DNA from: Planctomycetota bacterium | GTDB taxonomy: Bacteria > Planctomycetota > Phycisphaerae > UBA1845 | Assembly (NCBI GenBank): GCA_024276605.1 | Contig: JAJRWX010000092.1 | Coordinates: forward strand, 1-52,416 | Direction of reading: 5' to 3' | DNA length: 52,416 bases | Shown here: piece after piece, positions 46,608-52,416 of the stretch | How the letters are laid out: every line of letters starts with the position of its first letter | Numbering within the stretch: the first letter of the stretch is position 1 | Made by a program: the position numbers and the translations under genes | Notes under the pieces: generated by a model | Seen by the model: only the letters and a program-made list of their open reading frames with translations | What the model was told of the DNA's origin: nothing | The model's database searches: none

Positions 46608-46627
46608 GCTGCAGTGCCAACATAACA

Positions 46628-48721
46628 TTAAGCCCCCTCATGCTCTTTCTTAGTCGCGTCCGCACTATCATCCGTTTTACCCAATAGGTATTTATCGAAC
46701 CAGCCGAGGTACCATTTCATTTTGGCTTTGCGATGCGTATAGGTGGTTAATCCATGACCCTCATCCGGATACACGACCAATTCCGTAGGCACGTTGAGAT
46801 AATGTTTTAGCGCTCGATACAACGTTCGACTATGGGCCGGCGGTACACGCGGATCATTTTCGCCCACATGAATGAGCGTGGGGGTTTTCACTTGGCCCAG
46901 ATTATATATCGGTGATCCTTTATGATACGCACCGGGCTTGGTCCACGGCTGACCTTGCATGAAGTTAATCACATGCCCGGGGGTATCCTCTGTGCCCCAC
47001 TGAATAATTTGGTCCAACACCCCCGCCCCACTGCTAGCTGCTTTGAATCGATCCGTCGTTGTAATCAAACAATTAGTGAGATACCCGCCGTTGCTCCAGC
47101 CCATCACGCCAAGTCGATCAGGATCAGCTATCCCATCAGCCACCAATTGGTCAACCCCGGCAAGAATATCTTTAACTTCGATATCATTTTCTCGACCGAT
47201 CAAATCTGTCAAGAACTTGTCACCATAACCTGTAGATCCACGATAGTTGGGACTGAGCACGGCATATCCTTTAGAGGCTAGTAAGGTTCGGCCATAGATC
47301 CAAAAGCGTAATTCGTGATGTGTAGCGGATGTCGGCCCCCCGTGGATTTCAACCACCGTTGGCAGGGGCTTGCCTGGCTGATAGTCCGCAGGTAGTTCGA
47401 GAATCCCTTCCACTTCATCACCGCCTGCTCCCTTCCAATGATATCGCTTGATTTGTGGTATAATCCAGGTATCCACCTGAGGGTTGATGTTCGTCAAGCG
47501 ATCCACACTGCCCGGCGAATTGACGATAAACGCATCCGGAGGGTGCGTCGTGGTTGACAGCACCACAGCTAACTGATTACCGGTTTTCGCATAACTGTAG
47601 GCGCCAACGACCGCGTCTACCGGTGTGCGAGGTACTGCTGCAACTTGTACACCCCCTTGCATGGTCAACATGCAATATAGACGCTTCGTGGCTTTGATGT
47701 CACCGAGAAAACAAAGTTCGCGCGTCTCACCACGAAAATGTGTAGTACCGCCGATCACTGTTACATCAGCGGGGTGATCAAGTTTTTGTATGTTGGGCCG
47801 ATCATCTCGCCACTCCAGCAAATAAATCTGCGGCGAATAGCCGTCATAGGACACGGTAAAGGCCAGCGCATCGCCATCCGCAGAAAAGGTTACGGCATCC
47901 AACCAGCCATGAGGTACGGGGTGGTCATCACGCCAGCCATCGGGCGTGACGTTTGTCACCTTCTTGGTCGCCATATCGTACACGTCAATCTGAGACCAAC
48001 CCTCATTGGTTAATAGCGTATTGTCCGGCGTGGTGAGCATGGCAATGCGTCGCTCATCAGTCGTCACATCGAATGAAGTAATGTATCGATGCTCATCAAC
48101 GAGTTTCTCACTGCGCCATTGAACCAAATCAAGCTTCCAAAGTTGAGAGAAATCATCCACCCCATGTGCATATTTTAATGATTTGAACTTTGTACGAAGA
48201 TCGTTCCACTCGTCCTCTACCACTTCAACAGACGTAGTGTAATAAAGCGATTGTCCATCATCAGAAAGAACGAACTGTACGATGCCATCATCGACGCGCG
48301 TCACCGGAAACAGCTCTCCGCCATCCACGGCTATGCGCCACACCTGCTTCTTGCCGTTGTAGGGAGGATCAGTTTCGTCGCCGCGTTTTCGACTGCTGGT
48401 GAAGTAGATAAATTTCCCATCAGCGCTCCACTTGGGTGACGAATCCGCCGCACGATCAAAGGTCAGCCGTTTGACTTTCTTCGTCGCTACTTCAACCTGC
48501 CAGAGATCCATATTGCGTTTTTCCGCCGGTGGCTCCCATCGCGTTTCGCTGTATACCAGATATTTACCATTCGGTGAAAGTTGACATCCTGTCATGACAC
48601 CTAGCGAAAAATAATCCTCAGCCTCAATTTTATGCGTTCGATCTGCCAGGCCAATGGATGTTAGAGAACCGAAGAAAAGAACGAGCATAAACGCACAAGT
48701 ATTTCGACGGGTAAATAACAC
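46628..48721 (-). CDS. S9-family prolyl oligopeptidase-like peptidase
   Basis: 697 aa, GTG start 48721 supported by GGAGG 8 nt upstream and by the signal peptide (FMLVLFFGSLTSIGLA). Beta-propeller with PD40-type units (LSPNGKYLVYSE, SADGKFIYFTSS), then the alpha/beta-hydrolase domain with nucleophile GWSNGGY, Asp in GENDPRVP and His in DEGHGL. Cleaves oligopeptides, dipeptidyl/acylaminoacyl-peptidase type; periplasmic. It is convergent with the TlpA-like gene. Confidence 0.93.
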   Translation of the reverse strand: MLFTRRNTCAFMLVLFFGSLTSIGLADRTHKIEAEDYFSLGVMTGCQLSPNGKYLVYSETRWEPPAEKRNMDLWQVEVATKKVKRLTFDRAADSSPKWSADGKFIYFTSSRKRGDETDPPYNGKKQVWRIAVDGGELFPVTRVDDGIVQFVLSDDGQSLYYTTSVEVVEDEWNDLRTKFKSLKYAHGVDDFSQLWKLDLVQWRSEKLVDEHRYITSFDVTTDERRIAMLTTPDNTLLTNEGWSQIDVYDMATKKVTNVTPDGWRDDHPVPHGWLDAVTFSADGDALAFTVSYDGYSPQIYLLEWRDDRPNIQKLDHPADVTVIGGTTHFRGETRELCFLGDIKATKRLYCMLTMQGGVQVAAVPRTPVDAVVGAYSYAKTGNQLAVVLSTTTHPPDAFIVNSPGSVDRLTNINPQVDTWIIPQIKRYHWKGAGGDEVEGILELPADYQPGKPLPTVVEIHGGPTSATHHELRFWIYGRTLLASKGYAVLSPNYRGSTGYGDKFLTDLIGRENDIEVKDILAGVDQLVADGIADPDRLGVMGWSNGGYLTNCLITTTDRFKAASSGAGVLDQIIQWGTEDTPGHVINFMQGQPWTKPGAYHKGSPIYNLGQVKTPTLIHVGENDPRVPPAHSRTLYRALKHYLNVPTELVVYPDEGHGLTTYTHRKAKMKWYLGWFDKYLLGKTDDSADATKKEHEGA

Positions 48722-49035
48722 GGTAAAGTCCTCCAGATTAGGCGTTGCTTATGGTGAGTCACTATCTAGTAATTTTTTCAATACTACGTAGCAACATAAC
48801 AATTGACGACGGTCGTCGCAAGGGATTGAACCATCGTCGAGCATCTAGCAGGTCTAGAGCTTCAGCCCGCACGGTGTTTCTAAGCACAACGCACTATTTT
48901 CATCATTGAACCAGCACATATAAATGACGCAGGTTTCAATGTTTTTAGCATCCTTCGTTTTTAGCTTATCACTTGTTTGAAGCCATCTTCCGGGAAATGA
49001 TGAGTATTGACCGTTACGCAATAAAAGAGCTTGCT
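48722..49035. other. Intergenic region upstream of the S9 peptidase gene
   Basis: Holds the GGAGG ribosome site of the peptidase and a short imperfect palindrome TTGACGAC/GTCGTCGCAA (about 48803-48821). No gene or clear promoter seen. Confidence 0.4.
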
Positions 49036-49266
49036 CTAATCGTCTGGACCATCGTCTGATTTGTCGACCTGTGAGGTCGTTAATGGCACTAACGGTTTAA
49101 TGGAAGCCCTGTTATCACTGTCGGGTTTTGCCTGTGAAGTGCGACATGGTTTGCCCGAGCTGCAACCGCACCCGGCCTCGGCACCTAGTGATTTACGTAT
49201 CCATCGCACGGCAAAAAACAGTGCGATACCCGCTAGTACTAAAGCTATCCAATCCTGACCGCTCAT
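49036..49266 (-). CDS. FeoB-associated Cys-rich membrane protein
   Basis: 76 aa. MSGQDWIALVLAGIALFFAV RWIRKSLGAEAGCGCSSGKP: one N-terminal helix, then a Cys cluster (GCGCSSGKPC), the pattern of FeoB-associated Cys-rich proteins thought to assist FeoB. The polar tail is longer than usual. It is the last gene of the feo operon, 87 nt after feoB. Confidence 0.85.
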   Translation of the reverse strand: MSGQDWIALVLAGIALFFAVRWIRKSLGAEAGCGCSSGKPCRTSQAKPDSDNRASIKPLVPLTTSQVDKSDDGPDD

Positions 49267-49313
49267 CAGCGTTTATCCACATAAAAGCAAGTACATCATT
49301 GGGTTCACTAAGA

Positions 49314-49331
49314 GTCGGGCAATAGCCCGAC
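49314..49331. repeat. Hairpin between feoB and the FeoB-associated gene
   Basis: GTCGGGC (49314-49320), AATA loop, GCCCGAC (49325-49331): perfect 7-bp stem. It may tune operon read-through or stabilise the 3' end; there is no T-run. Confidence 0.55.
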
Positions 49332-49353
49332 CTACGTGTTCATCAGCGATTCC

Positions 49354-51642
49354 TTATACGAGCCAACGAGACGCCATCACATAGGTCAACCATGCCCCTA
49401 TATACGCTAGCGAGGTCATGTAAGCAAAAGTAAACACCGGCCAACGCCACGATTGTGTTTCGCGTTTAATGGCCGCCAAAGTACCGCCGCACTGACAACA
49501 GAGTGCAAAAAACACCATGATCGATAACGCCACTGGGAGATTATAGATCGGTTTACCATCAGGATGTTGCGACATGCGTAATTTTTCTCGCAAACCGACC
49601 GACCGCTCATCTTCGTTTTCACCTAGGTTATAAATCGTACCCATCGTGGCAATCATCACCTCTCGCGCAGGAAACGCGGCGATGACAGCCGTCCCCATCT
49701 TCCAATCCCAGCCAAGCGGTGCAACCATCGGTTCAATCCAATGCCCCATGCGCCCGAGGATACTCTGCCGAAGATACTCACCCGCCTGATCTTGGTCTAT
49801 GCGAGACAGTTGCACTTTCATCTGCTGATTGAGTTCATCCAAACGATTTGCTTTATCACTGCCTGTCACATCGCTCGACTGCGCCAATTGCGACATCGCA
49901 TCTTCAAGCTCGACCGTAACTGCTTGTCTTTGCGCATCATGGGCAGTGGCAATTGACTGAGCGTGTGGATAATAACCCAACGCCCAAATAACTATGGTGA
50001 CAGCAAAAATAATCGTCCCGGCGGAAACACAAAATTCTCGTGCTTGTTCATAGGCTCGATGAAAAACAGTACGCACCTTGGGCCAGCGATAAGGGGGCAT
50101 CTCCATCAAAAAAGGTTGAGGATCGCCCGTAAGAATCGTCCGCTTTAATAGTAACGCCATAGCAATAGCCACTACCGTCCCTACCATATACATCCCCAGC
50201 AATACCAGTGCCTGCACACCTATCACCCCGCCGAGCAATTGCGTGTCGGGAACAAAGGCACCAATAAACAGCATGTACACAGGTAAGCGGGCCGAACAAC
50301 TCATCAATGGTGCAATGAGCATCGTGATAATACGAGCGCGACGATCAGATATGGTGCGCGTGGCAAGAATACCAGGCACAGTACAAGCAAACGACGACAA
50401 CAGTGGAATAAATGATTTACCACCTAATCCAATAAACCCCATCCATCGATCGAGCAGAAACGCTGCCCTGGCCATATATCCACAATCTTCCATCACCGCT
50501 AAGAACAAAAACAAAATGATAATTTGCGGTAGAAATACAAGCACCGCGCCCACACCGGCAATGGCGCCATCAACCATGAGACTTTGAAGTGGACCGGCGG
50601 GCAACCACCAAGCCACCATCTCACCAACAGCAGCTATCGCGTAGTCAACCGCATCCATAATCGGCGTGGACCACGCATAAATGGATTGAAAGCACGCGCC
50701 CATCAATAACATCAAAATGGCCAGTCCCATTACGCGATGGGTAAGCATTCGATCAGCTTTCGCCGAGATCGATTGTCCTCTTTGGCCTCGACTGACCGCT
50801 TCGTCAATGACACGATCAATCCACGCATAGCGTACCCGGCCTTCTATTGCAGCCAGCGGTTCACCCTGTTGCGTAATCACGCTTCGCTGTGTGTCGAGTA
50901 ACGATCGAAAATCCTCGCCGCACCGATCCGACCATCGCCGTTCGTGATAGCCGCCATCGCATAGTAATGTTTGAAGAAACTCAGTATTGAGCGAATAACG
51001 ATCTTTACCATTAACCGCTTGTGACACACCCACACTCAAGGCTTCCACTGCTTGCAACAACGAAGAAGGCCAATCCAGATCAACGGTTACACTGGGCGCT
51101 TTCTCCGACTCATCGATAGCACGACAAAGTGTCTCTAGTCCAATCTGCTTGGTAGCCACCACGGGAACTACCGGGCAACCTAGCATGACGGACAACTTGT
51201 CCACATCAACATGAATGCGAGACTTTTCGGCTAAGTCCACCATATTCAATGCGATAACGGTCGGTCGTTTCAATTCCAGAATTTGGGAAACGAGAAACAG
51301 ATTGGCACGTGGGTTAGTCGCGTCAACGACAATGACAATCACATCGGGCACACGCTTGTCGGACAGATCGCCCAATAGCGCATCCAACACAATCGCTTCA
51401 TCAGCAGAGTGTGCAGCTAAACTATACGTTCCGGGTAAATCGAGCAACGTGAGATGTGTTGCGCCATGTTGGTTTCGAATTTGTCCCGTATGTGTTTCTA
51501 CGGTGACACCAGGATAGTTGCCAACTCGACAACGAAAACCTGTCAAGGCATTAAAAAGTGTGGTCTTGCCTGTGTTGGGATTACCGGCCAGGGCGACCAG
51601 CTTCTCGCGACTAGCCTGGTGTTGCTTAATGAAGGTAGCCAT
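49354..51642 (-). CDS. feoB: Ferrous iron transport protein B
   Basis: 762 aa. Inner-membrane Fe(II) permease with a cytosolic G domain. G1 AGNPNTGKTTLFNALTG (residues 19-35), G2 region VGNYPGVTVETHTG, G3 DLPGTYSL, G4 LNMVD. Then membrane helices with FACTVPGILATRTI and APLMSCSARLPVYM, the core signatures of the FeoB Gate domains. A soluble insert (ELEDAMSQLAQSSDVTGSDK) sits before the last helices. The start has no strong RBS (ATG 51642). Second gene of the feo operon. Confidence 0.97.
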   Translation of the reverse strand: MATFIKQHQASREKLVALAGNPNTGKTTLFNALTGFRCRVGNYPGVTVETHTGQIRNQHGATHLTLLDLPGTYSLAAHSADEAIVLDALLGDLSDKRVPDVIVIVVDATNPRANLFLVSQILELKRPTVIALNMVDLAEKSRIHVDVDKLSVMLGCPVVPVVATKQIGLETLCRAIDESEKAPSVTVDLDWPSSLLQAVEALSVGVSQAVNGKDRYSLNTEFLQTLLCDGGYHERRWSDRCGEDFRSLLDTQRSVITQQGEPLAAIEGRVRYAWIDRVIDEAVSRGQRGQSISAKADRMLTHRVMGLAILMLLMGACFQSIYAWSTPIMDAVDYAIAAVGEMVAWWLPAGPLQSLMVDGAIAGVGAVLVFLPQIIILFLFLAVMEDCGYMARAAFLLDRWMGFIGLGGKSFIPLLSSFACTVPGILATRTISDRRARIITMLIAPLMSCSARLPVYMLFIGAFVPDTQLLGGVIGVQALVLLGMYMVGTVVAIAMALLLKRTILTGDPQPFLMEMPPYRWPKVRTVFHRAYEQAREFCVSAGTIIFAVTIVIWALGYYPHAQSIATAHDAQRQAVTVELEDAMSQLAQSSDVTGSDKANRLDELNQQMKVQLSRIDQDQAGEYLRQSILGRMGHWIEPMVAPLGWDWKMGTAVIAAFPAREVMIATMGTIYNLGENEDERSVGLREKLRMSQHPDGKPIYNLPVALSIMVFFALCCQCGGTLAAIKRETQSWRWPVFTFAYMTSLAYIGAWLTYVMASRWLV

Positions 51643-51764
51643 GCGTGCAAATCAGCTCGTTAGTGCCAATGCCCTGCGCATTCGTAACAAGCAAAAGCAA
51701 GATAATAATAAAGCCCTATTAATATCTCAAAAAAAAGGAGAGTCGAACTCATGGTCCCTGACGA

Positions 51765-52007
51765 TCAGCTTCCACCATTTGCCGAAAGTAGGATCACTTC
51801 CTGATGACCAAGCCCTAAGCCGACCAGCCGGTCATCGATGCGCACGATACATGGCTTACCGCAACGAACCATAGTAAGCTCAGCACCACCTACGAACCCC
51901 AAGTCTGCCAAACGTTTCGCTCCTGCTCGCTGATTGCTAATGGCAGCAACAAAAGCTGAATCACCCGCCTGAAGATGTCGCAGATTTCGAACTTCTCGAC
52001 TGACCAT
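51765..52007 (-). CDS. feoA: Ferrous iron transport protein A
   Basis: 80 aa, SH3-like. AGAKRLADLGFVGGAELTMV and IVRIDDRLVGLGLGHQEVIL are FeoA motifs; it binds FeoB and is needed for Fe(II) uptake. AGGAG lies 7 nt before ATG 52007. The stop is 122 nt upstream of the feoB start. The Fur-type box at 52078-52092 is 71 nt upstream. Confidence 0.95.
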   Translation of the reverse strand: MVSREVRNLRHLQAGDSAFVAAISNQRAGAKRLADLGFVGGAELTMVRCGKPCIVRIDDRLVGLGLGHQEVILLSANGGS

Positions 52008-52077
52008 AACCGTCTCCTCACATCCAAGCCCAGAGCCAACCCATAGATTGAACGATCAATGCCACCCTGTCAATAGT

Positions 52078-52092
52078 TGAGACTGAGTCTCA
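52078..52092 (-). promoter_or_regulatory. Fur box upstream of feoA
   Basis: TGAGACTGAGTCTCA, a perfect 7-1-7 palindrome that keeps the invariant positions of the Fur core TGAnAnTnAnTnTCA. Placed 71 bp before feoA, iron-dependent repression is expected. Confidence 0.75.
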
Positions 52093-52310
52093 CTAAAATA
52101 CCGCCCAAACAGATACCTTTACTCCAGCATATTGTGTACCGTCAGATTATAGTAAATAGATTCGCTTGTGTATGATCCTGTATCGGCGGTTCAATGATGG
52201 CACCCAATCGCCCTATTATCCGTAAGTGCATCTTACCGCGAATTTTTAATTGCAGTATTACTGGACGATGGATACCTCGTAAGTCCGTTACAATGGCCAA
52301 GTTATGCGTC

Positions 52311-52416
52311 GGGTGGCATGGGTAAGTCCCGATGTATCCCGACTATACGTCGGGATACATCGGGACTTACCCGTGTAGCTCCGGTGGCCACCACGGGCAA
52401 AAAAAGCCTTGCCCAT
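52311..52416 (-). mobile_element. MITE-like palindromic element, copy B (cut by window end)
   Basis: Hairpin arms at 52320-52340 and 52352-52372 are identical in sequence to copy A (21 of 21), with a different 11-nt loop. The flank GGGTGGCATG (52311-52320) and, on the other side, ACGGGCAAAAAAAGCCTTGC match copy A in reverse orientation. The remainder lies beyond the window. 52093-52310 shows no gene. Confidence 0.8.

Overview
The window reads as a chromosomal segment of a free-living Gram-negative-type bacterium. I infer Planctomycetota (perhaps Phycisphaerae) from the mix of a zinc-finger/kinase/CHASE2 protein, several TPR proteins, FG-GAP and DNRLRE lipoproteins, a beta-propeller/amidohydrolase fusion, an isolated GGQ-domain release-factor-like protein and loosely packed genes of about 50% GC. 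This is inference: there is no rRNA here, and the housekeeping genes (dnaK, eno, feoB, hflKC, sppA) do not settle the taxonomy by eye.

Layout. 1-1659 (-): 5' part of a secreted FG-GAP/DNRLRE lipoprotein, followed by a 39-aa small ORF and a 177-bp MITE-like hairpin element. 2512-9079: envelope proteolysis and quality control, namely a TPR protein with a degenerate trypsin-like domain (+), then sppA, a transglutaminase-like membrane protein and hflK-hflC (-). 9544-9630: tRNA-Ser(UGA). 9690-10008: an overlapping pair of tiny membrane ORFs next to a 97-nt element that can fold into a closed multi-hairpin structure. 10195-13587: propeller-amidohydrolase. 13733-14174: three more tiny ORFs with good ribosome-binding sites. 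14128-18397 (-): Ser/Thr kinase with CHASE2 and an acyl-CoA ligase. 18764-21652 (+): two TPR proteins. 21827-24129 (+): three consecutive type II toxin-antitoxin modules (ParDE-like, MazEF-like, ParDE-like), each with its own near-consensus promoter; the first is flanked by inverted ends of the dispersed repeat.

24252-27932 (-): thioredoxin-fold protein without CxxC, dipeptide epimerase, four-helix membrane protein and ACT-domain regulator. 28182-30104: dnaK with a strong terminator. 30346-37198: a surface-glycan cluster (two GT-C membrane glycosyltransferases, two SAM methyltransferases, one NodB-like deacetylase). 37620-38795 (-): MoaB and a release-factor-like protein. 38972-40795: FG-GAP lipoprotein. 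40872-42704 (-): eno-ftsB. 42923-46607 (+): ABC exporter ATPase and permease, then a TlpA-like thioredoxin. 46628-48721 (-): S9 peptidase. 49036-52007 (-): Fur-type box, feoA, feoB and the FeoB-associated Cys-rich protein.

The least ordinary material is non-coding or very short: a family of palindromic repeats (two copies share identical 21-bp arms, one has different but still pairing arms), a repeat-bounded toxin-antitoxin cassette, two RNA-like folded regions, and six SD-equipped ORFs of 24-48 codons that a 60-codon cutoff would hide.
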